Shown piece by piece: positions 29,160-39,154 of a stretch of 64,000 bases of DNA. A program made the position numbers and the translations under genes. The first letter of the stretch is position 1; each line of letters starts with the position of its first letter. Origin of the DNA: Corynebacterium sp. HS2168-gen11 (GTDB lineage Bacteria; Actinomycetota; Actinomycetes; Mycobacteriales; Mycobacteriaceae); contig NZ_JANUXR010000004.1 in NCBI RefSeq assembly GCF_024834075.1, forward strand, positions 62,001 through 126,000, given 5' to 3'. The notes beneath the pieces were generated by a model, which was not told where the DNA came from, ran no database searches, and saw only the letters and a program-made list of their open reading frames with translations.

Positions 29160-30587
29160 TTAGTTGAGCTCGAGACGACGGGACATATCGGAAGCGAAGA
29201 CGCCGGTTGGGTCGATGTCGCGGCGGGTCTTGAGCCAGCCTTCCATGCCTGGGTACATCGCGTGGAAATTCTCCGCAGAGGTACGCGATTCCTTGGCCAG
29301 GTAGAGGCGACCGCCGAATTCCATGACGCGACGATCGAGATCGTCCAAGAAAGCGCCCAAACCTTTCTTAATAGGGAAGTCGACGCACACGTTCCAACCA
29401 GGCATTGGATAGGAAAGCGGCGCGCGGTTGCCCTTGCCGAACAGTTTAAACACGTTCAGCGCCGAGTAGTGGCCGGAACGCTGAATATCGCGAATGATCT
29501 GCTTGAATGGTTCCACTGCATCCATTGGCACCACGAACTGGTACTGCAGGAAGCCGCGGGAGCCGTAGCCGCGGTTCCACTCGCCAATCAGATCGAGTGG
29601 CTGGTAGAACTGGGTGAGGTTTTGCACCTGGTTGCGGTACGTGCCGGACTTGAGCCACCAGAGTTCGCCAATGGCCATCATGGAGAACTTGTTCATGGTG
29701 AAGGATGGGAAAATATCTGGAACTGTCACCAATTGTGGTGCGTTGAACTTCAATGGGTCCTTCGCAAGCTTTGGATTCAGTTCTTCGAGCTGCGCCAAGG
29801 TAGCCAAGGAACCGCGAGAAACAGCCGAACGACCCAGCTTTGGTTCTGGCGAAATAGCGTCGAACCAGGCTGAGGAATAGGTGTAATTGTGCTCGGAACC
29901 ATCCGAGTGGAACTCCACGGTTTCGTCGAGATTGGCGGTGAGGTCACCATCAGCGATGAAGTACGCGGTTTCGGTCTTGGTCATCTTGATCTGGGCGCGC
30001 ATGATAATGCCGGTGAGGCCCATGCCGCCGACAGTAGCCCAGAACAATTCACCTGATGGGTCGTCAGCAGAACCTTCTGGCTCCAAGTGCAGGATTCGAC
30101 CATCGGCCACCAGCAGTTCCATCGAGGTGACGTGATCACCGAAAGAACCAGCGGAGTGGTGGTTCTTGCCGTGGATATCTGGGCCAATTGCGCCACCAAT
30201 GGTGACCTGGCGAGTACCAGGCAGAACTGGCACCCACAGACCATATGGCAATGCGGCCTTCATGAGCTGGTCGAGGGTGACACCACCGTCGACGTCCACA
30301 ATGGCGGTTTCAGGATCAATCGAGTGAATCTTGTTCAGTGGCTGCATATCAATGACCAAGCCACCAGCGTTTTGGGTTGGGTCACCGTACGAACGGCCCA
30401 TACCGCGGGCGATAACGCCGCGCTTGAGATGATCTGGCTTGTCAGCATTATCTTCAGCCACAAGCTTGACTGCACGCACAATTTCCTCAGGGTCAGCAGT
30501 GCTCAAAACCTGAGCAGTGGTAGGAGCCGTGCGGCCCCAACCCGTAAGGGTGCGTGCGGAAGTGATGAGCGAAATCTGGTTGTTCAT
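29160..30587 (-). CDS. dprE1: Decaprenylphosphoryl-beta-D-ribose 2'-oxidase DprE1
   Basis: FAD-dependent oxidase that makes the keto intermediate for decaprenyl-phosphoarabinose and is the target of benzothiazinones. I chose ATG 30587 ([20 protein letters not shown]), 475 residues, because mycobacterial DprE1 begins close to this segment; a GTG at 30647 would add 20 residues. FAD-binding signs are [16 protein letters not shown] near 58 and [20 protein letters not shown] near 125. The benzothiazinone-reactive Cys position is best seen in [12 protein letters not shown] near 395. Confidence 0.92.
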   Translation of the reverse strand: MNNQISLITSARTLTGWGRTAPTTAQVLSTADPEEIVRAVKLVAEDNADKPDHLKRGVIARGMGRSYGDPTQNAGGLVIDMQPLNKIHSIDPETAIVDVDGGVTLDQLMKAALPYGLWVPVLPGTRQVTIGGAIGPDIHGKNHHSAGSFGDHVTSMELLVADGRILHLEPEGSADDPSGELFWATVGGMGLTGIIMRAQIKMTKTETAYFIADGDLTANLDETVEFHSDGSEHNYTYSSAWFDAISPEPKLGRSAVSRGSLATLAQLEELNPKLAKDPLKFNAPQLVTVPDIFPSFTMNKFSMMAIGELWWLKSGTYRNQVQNLTQFYQPLDLIGEWNRGYGSRGFLQYQFVVPMDAVEPFKQIIRDIQRSGHYSALNVFKLFGKGNRAPLSYPMPGWNVCVDFPIKKGLGAFLDDLDRRVMEFGGRLYLAKESRTSAENFHAMYPGMEGWLKTRRDIDPTGVFASDMSRRLELN

Positions 30588-30713
30588 ATTTGGGTCGTGC
30601 CCACTTTCCGTAGTTTTTGAGCTTCTTCGCTTCTCCAGAGTACTCACGTTGGCAGCAAAGGTGTGAGACCGACGATTGTGAAATTGGTCAGCTCGATATG
30701 TTTGACACCCAAA

Positions 30714-30941
30714 CTATAGGTCGAAGATTTCACGGATCTCGGCCGGTAATTCCTCCTGCGAGGTAATCGTTGGGCCGGTGTAGGAATTCAAGATTTCGTA
30801 TACGCGGATGCGGGAGGCGGAGTCGAGCATTGGCATCTCCTCCGCTATTAAGGAAGTCATAAAATTACTCATTGGCAAATTGGTATGTTCAGCAGCCATG
30901 CGCGGAGCCGGAGCAGATTTTTTCCGAAAGAAATTCAACAT
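30714..30941 (-). CDS. Small hypothetical protein upstream of dprE1
   Basis: 75 residues from ATG 30941 (MLNFFRKKSAPAPRMAAEH). Basic N-terminus and acidic C-terminus (EELPAEIREIFDL), with no membrane helix and no recognised domain. An in-frame TTTCCYTAATRGGG-type copy encodes SLIAEE. Separated from dprE1 by about 125 bp. Confidence 0.5.
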   Translation of the reverse strand: MLNFFRKKSAPAPRMAAEHTNLPMSNFMTSLIAEEMPMLDSASRIRVYEILNSYTGPTITSQEELPAEIREIFDL

Positions 30942-31107
30942 AGTTTCATCGTAGATGCTTCCGACCAAGTTTTTGGCAGTTGCGCGCACTTTCGGAGCGT
31001 CGAAAAGAAAATCTTGCTTACTATTTCGCCAGGTCAACCCTGGTTTCTTGGCGGTTATGCGGATGGTGCGCCGTCTTGTATATCAATTTGTTATTACTGT
31101 GGAAGCT

Positions 31108-31974
31108 ATGACCTCTCCAGCACGTTCCGACACAGTGACATCGCTGTCGGCGGTTCGCGCTGCCAAATTACGCACCGTCACCGATGAGCAAACGCTGATC
31201 CTCAACGCCACAGTCCAGCGCGGTGACCAGCCAATTCTGCGCCACATCGGCATTAATTCCGCAATGACCGTCACCGGCTTTATGCAAGTGCTGGACACGG
31301 TATTTCAATTCCCGGCCGATACCCCACGGCACTGCCATGCAGCGCTTGTCGACGTTGACTGCTCCCGCCCGGTGTCGGACTACTTACAACAATCCGGCGA
31401 CCAGCTGACATATATGTGGGGCCTGTGGAGCATAGCGTTGGAAGTGGTTGATACCATCACCCGCGATCGCGGCACTCCGGATGCGCTCTGCATTGGCGCG
31501 GTGGGCAGTTTCACTGGGGAAGATTGCGATGTCACCGCCATTAATTTTGCGCTGACCGGAACAGAAAGAATCGATGCGATCTTAGCCCTGGCCAATGTGG
31601 AAGTCGCTGAGGTGATTCGCCGCTCGGAAATTTTCGACTTTGTGGCGCTGCTGCAGGCTATCGATTTTTCCCGCGAACCCGCCCTGGATAGTGAAATTAT
31701 TCATATTTGTGCAACATTGCCGGTCGAAACAGCCCCTCACCAGCGCGAAGCCTTTTGGAGCTGCGTATTAGCCTTAAGCTGTATGAGTGATGCAACGCTG
31801 ACTGATCACGTTTGCGAAGCCTTAATACATGCCCTCGGCTGGCCAGACACCACCACCGCTGCCGATGTGCGTGAGCAATGTGCCGCGTCCTTGCAGATCT
31901 TGGCAACAATTGCAGATGAAACCACCAGCGTTGTTGACCGTATTGATATTTATCGTGAACTGTTGCGTCGATAA
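31108..31974 (+). CDS. Unrecognised protein between dprE1 and the GtrA gene
   Basis: 288 residues from ATG 31108 (MTSPARSDTVTSLSAVRA); an upstream in-frame start at 30955 is less likely. The segment LRHIGINSAMTVTGFMQVLD near residue 48 faintly resembles the start of pRiA4b ORF-3-like domains (IxWRxI...LxxLH), but this is weak. The rest is a soluble, acidic, helix-rich protein. It ends 18 bp before gtrA and probably shares its transcript. Confidence 0.55.
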   Translation: MTSPARSDTVTSLSAVRAAKLRTVTDEQTLILNATVQRGDQPILRHIGINSAMTVTGFMQVLDTVFQFPADTPRHCHAALVDVDCSRPVSDYLQQSGDQLTYMWGLWSIALEVVDTITRDRGTPDALCIGAVGSFTGEDCDVTAINFALTGTERIDAILALANVEVAEVIRRSEIFDFVALLQAIDFSREPALDSEIIHICATLPVETAPHQREAFWSCVLALSCMSDATLTDHVCEALIHALGWPDTTTAADVREQCAASLQILATIADETTSVVDRIDIYRELLRR

Positions 31975-31992
31975 GCGCTAAGCTAGTCGGTT

Positions 31993-32424
31993 ATGACGAA
32001 TTTGCGTACCCAACTGACCCGTTTTATTGCCGTGGGCATCGTGGCGGCCATCGTGGATTTAGGCTCAACGCTGCTGTTCGACTACGGCCTCGGCGTTGAT
32101 CGCACGCTGGCCAAAGTATTCGGGTGGGTCCTTGGTACCATCACCGCCTACGTGCTGAACTCGAAGTGGACGTTCAACTCCAAGGTGTCGGCACGATCCT
32201 CGCTGGCAGTCGCCGTTTTATACGTATCGACGCTGGCCGTTCAGACCTACCTCTATCGAGTGCTAGAAGCCCCGCTGAGCAGCATCTTTAATGAGTTCAT
32301 GACCGATCTGGGCGCGTTTGTCATCGCCCAAGGCGTGGCCACTGTGACCAATTTCATTATGCAGCGTGCCTTTATCTTTAAGGACGATAAAAGCGCTCCT
32401 GCCGACCCAAGCGATGCAGCTTAA
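31993..32424 (+). CDS. GtrA-family membrane protein (Rv3789-like)
   Basis: 143 residues with four membrane helices and GtrA signatures FIAVGIVAAIVDLGSTLLF, FGWVLGTITAYVLNSKWTF and TNFIMQRAFIF. The mycobacterial relative next to dprE1 (Rv3789) is linked to decaprenyl-phosphoarabinose handling, as a flippase candidate or AftA scaffold. The same role here is inferred from synteny. Its 3' end overlaps glfT1 by 47 bp. Confidence 0.88.
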   Translation: MTNLRTQLTRFIAVGIVAAIVDLGSTLLFDYGLGVDRTLAKVFGWVLGTITAYVLNSKWTFNSKVSARSSLAVAVLYVSTLAVQTYLYRVLEAPLSSIFNEFMTDLGAFVIAQGVATVTNFIMQRAFIFKDDKSAPADPSDAA

Positions 32425-33295
32425 ACCACTGCACAAACCCCGCGAGATCCCTGCGCTGTATTAAGAAAAACCAGGCGAAACGGGCGTATTCCTGCGGCAA
32501 TAGGCGGCGCATTCCTGGCTGATTCATGAGATAACCGCGGTTGCGGTAGGTGAAGTACCGCTTCCCCTCATTATCTGGATACTGGGTGTGCATCCGGCCG
32601 CCCAGAATCGGCTTGAACTCATCCGCGCCGTCTGGATGCAAATAGGCGGTGGTCAAGCAGGTGCCAAAGCGCAGGCCGGAACGCACTAACCTGCGGTGAT
32701 ACTCCACCTCGTCGCCGCGAATGAACAGGCGCAAATCGGGTACGCCAATGACCTCCATTGCCTTCGCACCTATTAAGGCGCCGTTGAATAATGAGGCGAT
32801 GCCTTCCAAGAGATCATCATCGGGGTGAGCCGGATCCATTAATTCATTGCGGAACCTGCGCCATTGCACCCCGCGTCGCAAAGGAAAGGCCAGGCGCTGC
32901 GGATCGGCGGCATTGCATACCACTGGGGAAACCTGATCGAGCTGGTGGCGCACGGCACAGTCCTGCAAGGTGGCAAGCACCTGAGAATCCTCTGGACGAC
33001 CATCGTCATCGGCGCACCAAATCGCGTCCGCGCCCAAGGCCAAAGCCGTGAGAAAACCATAGGCGAAACCACCAGCACCGCCCAGATTCGTGTGCGACGG
33101 CAAATACACCCCGCGCGTACCAGCGACCTCGTCCAACAACTCGCGCACCGCCGGATCATTGCCATTATCCACCACAATGATCCACTGCACCGGGCTGGTT
33201 TGCGACGCAACCACCTCCAAGGAATGGCGAAGCAAATCAACCCGCTGGTGGGTGACAATAACAGCTGCAACAGCATCGGTGAGCGAAAGAGTCAT
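32378..33295 (-). CDS. glfT1: Galactofuranosyltransferase GlfT1
   Basis: GT2-family enzyme of 305 residues that adds the first galactofuranose residues to the decaprenyl-linker of arabinogalactan. ATG 33295 (MTLSLTDAVAAVIVTHQR) has AGGATTC upstream. VVDNGND near 40, LGGAGGFAYG near 68, WCADDDGRPED near 90 (the metal-binding DDD) and FIRGDEVEYHRRL near 190 are all visible. A longer in-frame extension to 34306 is antisense to the protease and is not coding. Synteny with Wzm/Wzt supports the call. Confidence 0.92.
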   Translation of the reverse strand: MTLSLTDAVAAVIVTHQRVDLLRHSLEVVASQTSPVQWIIVVDNGNDPAVRELLDEVAGTRGVYLPSHTNLGGAGGFAYGFLTALALGADAIWCADDDGRPEDSQVLATLQDCAVRHQLDQVSPVVCNAADPQRLAFPLRRGVQWRRFRNELMDPAHPDDDLLEGIASLFNGALIGAKAMEVIGVPDLRLFIRGDEVEYHRRLVRSGLRFGTCLTTAYLHPDGADEFKPILGGRMHTQYPDNEGKRYFTYRNRGYLMNQPGMRRLLPQEYARFAWFFLIQRRDLAGFVQWFKLHRLGRQERFYRP

Positions 33296-33382
33296 GAATC
33301 CTATCTTTGCACATTCTCGGCTAGGACGCAGGCGTGGTGAGGCTCTAAAATGAGACCCATCCCCTATTAAGGAAATTGCCCA

Positions 33383-33613
33383 ATGAAAATTATTGTAAAA
33401 GCGTGCATTATCAGTTGGGTCCTGGTTGCCATCGGCATGTGGATCCGCTACCAATTCATCCCCGCGACCGGCCCACAAGGACTTGGCACCGCTGCCTCTA
33501 TCGTGTTCTTTGGCACCCTCGGCATGCTGCTGATCGCAGTGGTCTTTACCGTTACGTTGGTCATGGCCGCGTGGCAACGTTATTGGCATCCGGAAGAATT
33601 TCAAGAGCATTAA
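33383..33613 (+). CDS. Small two-helix membrane protein
   Basis: 76 residues with two hydrophobic segments (IIVKACIISWVLVAIGMWI and AASIVFFGTLGMLLIAVVF) and a charged end (WHPEEFQEH). Not recognised. The repeat copy CCCCTATTAAGGAAATT supplies its AAGGA ribosome site. It precedes the secreted protease by 9 bp and may belong to the same operon. Confidence 0.6.
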   Translation: MKIIVKACIISWVLVAIGMWIRYQFIPATGPQGLGTAASIVFFGTLGMLLIAVVFTVTLVMAAWQRYWHPEEFQEH

Positions 33614-33622
33614 GGGTTTGTC

Positions 33623-34639
33623 ATGACAACAAAACGCCTCACCGCAGCGCTGATGAGCCTCGTGCTGCTCACCAGCGCCCACCTGACCCCAGCACACGCC
33701 ATGATCGGCGGCGTTCCAGTGGCCGACGACGACGAATACGCTCATAAGGTCGTGCAAGTTGGCGCCTGCACCGGCACAGTCATCGCCGAACACTGGATCA
33801 TTTCCGCACGACACTGCCTCGCCAAAGCCGGCAGCACTGCCTACCGCGGGCTCAACCGGCCCTTCCTGAAAGACCCAAACGCCAAAATCTATCCGATTGA
33901 TCGAAGGGAAGATGCGCCGGTGGGGGATGTGATGCTGGTTCACACACCAACTCCTATTAAGGAAATTAGTCCTGCCCGCACCGGTGCCTACACAACGACG
34001 TTTGGTGATCGCGGCGAAATCTTCGGCTGGGGCGGCGGAACTGGCAGGCGCTTGGTGAAAACTGAAGCGGCGGCTGTGAAACAAAGATTCCACTCTGCTC
34101 AAGAGGTAGAGCACAACCTCGTTGGTACGTATATTGAGGCACAATACGTCCAGTCCGGCAACGATTTGGTCTACCCGCAGCATGGCGACTCCGGTGGCCC
34201 GCTGTTTATCAACGGCACGTTGGTCGGAGTGTTGTCCTATACCGTTGGCCTTGGACGACCAACGGCGCATTTCGCTGCTTTGGATGAGGTGCAAGATTGG
34301 ATCCACAACACTATTAAGGAACCTGCCCCAAGCTTGACGACGCCGCCACCTACTTCTTCTTCACCGACATCGTCTCTGAGTTCTGTGCCTTCATCGCAGG
34401 AGCCTGTGCCGACGACCAGTTCGCAGGAGCCAGCACCGAAGCCTACTACGCAGAAACCAACGCCAACGCCTAGTTCACAGGAATCAGCACCGAAGACGAG
34501 TTCACAGCAGCCAACGCCAAGTTCGTCGCAGCAAGGTTCTGTGCCGCAGCGCCAGGCGTCGTCAAGCAAGTGGCAGGTGAGTGCGATTCTTGCGGCTGTG
34601 TTGGGGATTGTGATTGCCTTGATTTCCCTAATAAGGTAG
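33623..34639 (+). CDS. Secreted, membrane-anchored trypsin-like serine protease
   Basis: 338 residues. A signal peptide (KRLTAALMSLVLLTSAHL...AHA) precedes a chymotrypsin-fold domain with IISARHC (catalytic His) near residue 54, VGDVMLVH (probable Asp) near 98 and HGDSGGPLF (Ser) near 190. Residues 240-312 form a Ser/Pro/Thr/Gln-rich stalk with repeating SSQEPAP-type units, and a final helix (WQVSAILAAVLGIVIALISLI) anchors it. It sits inside the arabinogalactan region without an obvious functional link. Confidence 0.85.
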   Translation: MTTKRLTAALMSLVLLTSAHLTPAHAMIGGVPVADDDEYAHKVVQVGACTGTVIAEHWIISARHCLAKAGSTAYRGLNRPFLKDPNAKIYPIDRREDAPVGDVMLVHTPTPIKEISPARTGAYTTTFGDRGEIFGWGGGTGRRLVKTEAAAVKQRFHSAQEVEHNLVGTYIEAQYVQSGNDLVYPQHGDSGGPLFINGTLVGVLSYTVGLGRPTAHFAALDEVQDWIHNTIKEPAPSLTTPPPTSSSPTSSLSSVPSSQEPVPTTSSQEPAPKPTTQKPTPTPSSQESAPKTSSQQPTPSSSQQGSVPQRQASSSKWQVSAILAAVLGIVIALISLIR

Positions 34640-34725
34640 GGTCGTTCACCGATTTCAGGGCTACTGCGCGAAACAATTTCGCAAGTTCAGTTGCGGGCAG
34701 ATTGCAAAAGCGTTTTGATGTTCGT

Positions 34726-35862
34726 ATGGATTTTCTGCAACAGCTTTCGCGCATCACGCGGCAAGGTGCGGCGATCTTGCAAGAGGTGAAGGCCTCGGGA
34801 ATGACCAAGCAAGAGCTCGCCGTGTTCCTTGATTGCTCGTATGCGCATGCGTCGATGCTGTTGGCTGTGAGCGAGGCTTTGACTGCTGCGGATCTGGCTG
34901 TGGCGGGGAAGCTGGGGTACAGTCTGGATCGGCTGCGCGAGCTGTCGGGATTGGCGAAGCGGTTGAAGAATCCTGAGGTGGACGTCGTGAAGCTGCGGCA
35001 CACCCTTATTCAGGAATGCGCGGACTTGAACCATCATGACCTGCGCATGCATATTCGGCGGGTGATTGCTGAGCTGAACGAGGGGTATGTGCCGACGCGG
35101 GCGTGGTACGTGCGGTATTCGGGGGCGGAAGATCCGGATGGCATGAAATATATGATCGCAAAGATGCCAGCGCCGGTGATACAACGCATCCAGGCCCTGC
35201 TCACCCCGCGCGCACGCCACCTCGCCGCCATGGGCACAGCTGTCAGCGAAGCCGAAGGTCACGCCATGGCGCTTGCCGCCGCGGTGCTCGACCAGCCGCT
35301 TCACGACGCCGCCGCGCACCCCATGGACCTGCGGCACCGCCCGTGCTTCCTCATCCCGGTCAACGACGCCCACCTGCTCGAAACTGGCGAGATCGTCAAC
35401 AGCGACGGCTCTATTATGGACCTGCGGGAGATTGTGGATCATGAAGTCGCCAAGATGGGGTTCGCGGTGGTGTGCGGGCGCGATAGTGAAGGGACACCAC
35501 GCCCTATTAAGGCATTCGAAATCCAGAGGCTTGCCGACGCAGAACAGCGCTTCCTCTCGATTATTAGCTACCTCGTGTGCCAGCGCGCATCTTGCGACGT
35601 GCCGGCCGTGCGCTGCGAAATACACCACATACAGGCGTTCTCAAAAGGCGGCAAAACCGTATTAGGGAATCTTTGTCCGCTCTGTCGAAGACATAATCGA
35701 GAAAATGACGACGATCCGGCGAAACCACGCCATGGTCGCATTATTAAGGATCCGAAGACCAAAATGATTTGGTATCAGGACAACCTTGGACAGCGGCAGA
35801 AAAATCTGCACAGAGCGCAGGAATTCAACGGCATGAGCGTTGCTGCGCGCATGCTGAATTGA
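34726..35862 (+). CDS. DUF222/HNH endonuclease-domain protein, copy 3
   Basis: 378 residues from ATG 34726, chosen by alignment with the starts of the copies at 18651 and 53048 (MDFLQQLSRITRQGAAIL). HTH-like segment, DUF222 (RLKNPEVDVVKL, GMKYMIAKMPAPV) and HNH core CDVPAVRCEIHHIQAF and NLCPLCRRHNRENDDDP are intact. Like the other copies it carries TTTCCYTAATRGGG-type repeats (35503, 35661, 35742). Confidence 0.83.
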   Translation: MDFLQQLSRITRQGAAILQEVKASGMTKQELAVFLDCSYAHASMLLAVSEALTAADLAVAGKLGYSLDRLRELSGLAKRLKNPEVDVVKLRHTLIQECADLNHHDLRMHIRRVIAELNEGYVPTRAWYVRYSGAEDPDGMKYMIAKMPAPVIQRIQALLTPRARHLAAMGTAVSEAEGHAMALAAAVLDQPLHDAAAHPMDLRHRPCFLIPVNDAHLLETGEIVNSDGSIMDLREIVDHEVAKMGFAVVCGRDSEGTPRPIKAFEIQRLADAEQRFLSIISYLVCQRASCDVPAVRCEIHHIQAFSKGGKTVLGNLCPLCRRHNRENDDDPAKPRHGRIIKDPKTKMIWYQDNLGQRQKNLHRAQEFNGMSVAARMLN

Positions 35863-35909
35863 CGGCTGATTAGGGAAAGGCGGGAGCCGAGTTTCTTGAG
35901 GGAGCTCGG

Positions 35910-36728
35910 CTAGTCGTCTTGCGTATTAGGGAAATCGGTCTGTTTGGATTCCAGATCCCTTAATACACGGCGCACGTGGTCGCCAGCGCCCTTGCCTTCA
36001 TAGGCCTCCACAACATCCGGAATCGCACCAGCTTGCCGAATCTGCCCATGATCGACCCACAACGCTGTATTGCACAGCTGGGCAAGAAAATCATTGGAGT
36101 GCGAGGCGAACACCAAGATGCCTGATCGTTGAACGAGCTCTTGGAGGCGGGTGCGAGCCTTGGCCATAAAGGCGGCGTCGACGGCGCCGATGCCTTCGTC
36201 GAGAAGCAAAATTTCGGGCTCTATTGAGGTGACCACGCCGAGGGCGAGGCGAATGCGCATGCCGGTGGAGTAGGTGCGGAGGGGCATTGCGAGGTAGTCG
36301 CCAAGCTCGGAGAATTCGGCGATTTCGTCCATTTTTTGCTTCATTTGTTTGCGTGTTTGGCCCAGAAATAGCCCGCGAATGACGATGTTTTCGAAGCCCG
36401 AAATTTCTGGATCCATGCCGACGCCGAGGTCGAACACTGGCGCAACTCGGCCGCGGATATGGGCTGAGCCGCGAGTTGGTTCGTAAATACCCGACAAAAG
36501 CCTTAATAGGGTGGATTTGCCGGCGCCATTATGGCCCACCAGCCCCACTCGGTCGCCCTCGCGCAGGTGCAAGTTGATGTCCTTGAGCGCTTCGACGACG
36601 ACAGTGTTGTCCTTATTACGGCCGATTGCACCGCCAGCAGCACCCAGGAATGCTTTTTTCATTGAGCGTGATTTCGCGTCGAAAATTGGAAAATCTACGC
36701 ATGCATCGTAGGTATCAATTGAGACCAT
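35910..36728 (-). CDS. wzt: ABC transporter ATPase for galactan export (Wzt/RfbE-like)
   Basis: 272 residues. Walker A GHNGAGKST near residue 63, signature TYSTGMRIRLALG near 152, and Walker B ILLLDEGIGAVD near 173 identify a polysaccharide-export ATPase. Mycobacterial Rv3781 with its permease moves lipid-linked galactan across the membrane. The C-terminal sugar-binding domain of O-antigen Wzt proteins is absent, as in Rv3781. It follows wzm by 29 bp with a repeat copy in the spacer. Confidence 0.9.
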   Translation of the reverse strand: MVSIDTYDACVDFPIFDAKSRSMKKAFLGAAGGAIGRNKDNTVVVEALKDINLHLREGDRVGLVGHNGAGKSTLLRLLSGIYEPTRGSAHIRGRVAPVFDLGVGMDPEISGFENIVIRGLFLGQTRKQMKQKMDEIAEFSELGDYLAMPLRTYSTGMRIRLALGVVTSIEPEILLLDEGIGAVDAAFMAKARTRLQELVQRSGILVFASHSNDFLAQLCNTALWVDHGQIRQAGAIPDVVEAYEGKGAGDHVRRVLRDLESKQTDFPNTQDD

Positions 36729-36757
36729 GAAATTTCCTTAATATAGGGGGCTGACAG

Positions 36758-37651
36758 TTAAACCCAATAGCTCACACGGAACCGCCACTGCCGCATCGCT
36801 AATAGCGCGAGTGTGAGCCCGCCAAAGGTGCACGCGAGCACCACCCACCAGTGATAGGCCGGCAGGTCGGCGCCGATCAGTGGTGCACGCACGACTTCCA
36901 TGTAATGGTACAGCGGGTTCAGTTGCGCGAGTTTCGCCCGCTCGGAGATAGCACCGCCTTGGTCTTTGAGCGTTTGCGTCATCCAGACGATCGGGGTGAC
37001 GTAGAACAGCAACTGCACGCCCGCTTCTAATAGGGGAGCGACGTCGCGATAACGCGTTGCGACGATACCAAAAAACATCGCGACCCAAACTCCATTCGCA
37101 ATCAACAACAGCATTGCCGGAATCGCTAATAGGAGATCCCAGCCAAGTGGCCGCGGGAAGATGAGCATGAGCAGCACCCAGATCACCAGATTGTGTGCCA
37201 AAAACAGGGTTTGTTTCCAGACGAGGCGATAGACGTGGACACTTAGGGCCGAAGGAAGTTGCTTAATAAGGCCTTCGTTGTCGATGAAGATTTCTGCGCC
37301 TTCCTTAATACAGCCAGAAATGAAGGTCCACATAATCAACCCAACCGTGACGTGCGGCAAGAATTCGCTCACTGGGATTTTGAACAGCAGCGAGTAGAGC
37401 ATGCCGAGGGCCAGCGCCATGACACCGGTGGCGATTGTGATCCACAATGGCCCTAATACGGAGCGTCGATAGCGCTGCTTAATGTCCTGCCAGCCGAGTT
37501 GCAGCCACAGTTCGTGCTGCTGGAACCCGCGCGCTAAGTCGCGCCACGCGGCTCGGAAGGTTTTCGACTGTGATGGTTCACGGTCTTGTGTCCCCGAGGC
37601 GGTGATGCGCGCGATTTGGGCGTCGAGTTCGGCGTTGGCGTGATTGTTCAT
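36758..37651 (-). CDS. wzm: ABC transporter permease for galactan export (Wzm/RfbD-like)
   Basis: 297 residues from ATG 37651, with AGGAAAA upstream. A soluble N-terminus precedes WLQLGWQDIKQRYRRSVLGP (typical ABC-2 entry motif) and six helices. It pairs with the adjacent ATPase. Confidence 0.9.
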   Translation of the reverse strand: MNNHANAELDAQIARITASGTQDREPSQSKTFRAAWRDLARGFQQHELWLQLGWQDIKQRYRRSVLGPLWITIATGVMALALGMLYSLLFKIPVSEFLPHVTVGLIMWTFISGCIKEGAEIFIDNEGLIKQLPSALSVHVYRLVWKQTLFLAHNLVIWVLLMLIFPRPLGWDLLLAIPAMLLLIANGVWVAMFFGIVATRYRDVAPLLEAGVQLLFYVTPIVWMTQTLKDQGGAISERAKLAQLNPLYHYMEVVRAPLIGADLPAYHWWVVLACTFGGLTLALLAMRQWRFRVSYWV

Positions 37652-37763
37652 CGGTTTTTCCTGCACGAATGTATAGCCTAGCGGGGTTAATGTAAAAATT
37701 GCATCTGACAGGCATACTATGATCAAGAGATGTTGGCGTAATGCGATTATTAAGGGAGTTGTG

Positions 37764-38951
37764 GTGACTTTCGATAGTGCCCGAGTGCGAGGCTTATACA
37801 CCTCATTAGGCGACGGCTGGACGTATATGTGTGACCACGAATTTCCGCAGATCCCGGAGACGGTGGCGTCGGCGGTGGCGCGCAGCTTCCGACACGGTCA
37901 TCAAATGGACGTTCGCGAATACGGTTCGGGCACCCATGCAAAAAATATTTCCTTAATAGGGGCGCAAGCCAATGGCGCCGCCGCCCGCCGCGCCCTCGCC
38001 GACCTCACCGACACCACTCCTGATGCCATCCTCCTCGGCCCAAGCCTTGAGGTCCTCTACGATCGCCTGACCTCTGCGCTGCGCCCGTTGTTCCGCCGCG
38101 GCGGCGAGGTGATTGCGTGTCGCACCGATGATCAGCAGTTGGGTATTGGGGAAATGGTGTTTGCCGAGTCGGATTTGGGTACCGGCGAGGTGCCAGCGTG
38201 GCAGTATCAGGACTTGGTGTCTGGAAACACCCGCTTGGTGAGCGTGTCTACGGCGCATCGGTTCGTTGGCACGCTTCACCCTATTAAGGAAATTGGGGAG
38301 ATCGTCGCAAAGCAGTCGCGCGCTTGGATGCTTGTCGACGCCACCCCGACCGTCGGTTTCGCGAGCGTGACGCACGAAGACCTGGATGCCGACATCGTTG
38401 CCATTGATGGTTTGGCGCTGGGAGTGCCGGGAATTGCGGCGCTGTCGTTGCGTGATCGCAGTATGTTTATGCGTCTGGAGCAGGAGGCGTTCGCGCCGCA
38501 GGACTATGCGCCTAGTTTGGCAGCGGGTTTGGGTGCGGCGGTTGATCATTTGGCGGATCTGTTGGAGCAGTCCCGTGGGTCGCGGCGGCGTCGATTGCCG
38601 GCGAGCGTGGCGGCAGCGGGCGATTATGTGCGCCACTTGAGCGACTATTTGGTCGAGTCTTTAGACAATATGCCTGGTGTGCACGTGTTTGGCGTCTCTG
38701 GCGAAATGGCGCGAGGAGCCGCAACGCCGCGTGCGCCGCGCGTGAGTTTCTGCCTGCCCGGCGTCCAAAGTTCCTTAATAGGGCGGCGGCTGCACGACAA
38801 CCGCCTCCTATGCTCCCTTACCCCCACCGACGCCTTGCTCGAAGCGATGGGCCAGGACCCGGCTGATCCGGTCATCACGGTTTCATTAGGGGTGTACAAC
38901 ACAAGCAGCGACATTGACCAGTTGCTACGCGTGGTCGCGTCCTTTGGCTAA
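37764..38951 (+). CDS. Aminotransferase class V / cysteine desulfurase-like protein, PLP lysine apparently missing
   Basis: 395 residues from GTG 37764, with AGGGAG (part of a repeat copy) upstream. It begins [17 protein letters not shown] like the Rv3778c family that neighbours wzm/wzt in mycobacteria. [11 protein letters not shown] near 190 keeps the PLP-ring Asp, but the position of the Schiff-base Lys reads [15 protein letters not shown] with no lysine, so it may not be a PLP enzyme. The C-terminal small domain is complete. Role in cell-wall synthesis is only suggested by synteny. Confidence 0.75.
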   Translation: MTFDSARVRGLYTSLGDGWTYMCDHEFPQIPETVASAVARSFRHGHQMDVREYGSGTHAKNISLIGAQANGAAARRALADLTDTTPDAILLGPSLEVLYDRLTSALRPLFRRGGEVIACRTDDQQLGIGEMVFAESDLGTGEVPAWQYQDLVSGNTRLVSVSTAHRFVGTLHPIKEIGEIVAKQSRAWMLVDATPTVGFASVTHEDLDADIVAIDGLALGVPGIAALSLRDRSMFMRLEQEAFAPQDYAPSLAAGLGAAVDHLADLLEQSRGSRRRRLPASVAAAGDYVRHLSDYLVESLDNMPGVHVFGVSGEMARGAATPRAPRVSFCLPGVQSSLIGRRLHDNRLLCSLTPTDALLEAMGQDPADPVITVSLGVYNTSSDIDQLLRVVASFG

Positions 38952-39060
38952 TGCTTGACGACGCTTCGTCGCACCCCACCAGGAAACACAAAATGTCGCG
39001 TTAAGCTGTCTGGTTAGGTGAAATTGGGTGGGACTTGCTAAAGTTTTGTAACAGCATCTT

Positions 39061-39148
39061 GGAGATGTGGCAGAGCGGCCGAATGCACTGGTCTTGAAAA
39101 CCAGCGTTGGGAAACCAACCGGGGGTTCAAATCCCTCCATCTCCGCCA
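39061..39148 (+). tRNA. tRNA-Ser(TGA)
   Basis: Acceptor GGAGATG/CATCTCC, long variable arm, T-loop GGTTCAAATCC and encoded CCA. Anticodon stem CTGGT/ACCAG encloses CTTGAAA, giving anticodon TGA. Confidence 0.95.
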
Positions 39149-39154
39149 TTTAGG

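Noticed and set aside
33296..34306. N-terminal extension of GlfT1
   Set aside because: It is antisense to the small membrane protein and the secreted protease, and GT2 proteins start at MTLSLTDAVAAVIVTH.
37764..38951. SufS or IscS assignment
   Set aside because: No active-site lysine, no suf/isc genes beside it, and the sequence follows the Rv3778c-like branch.
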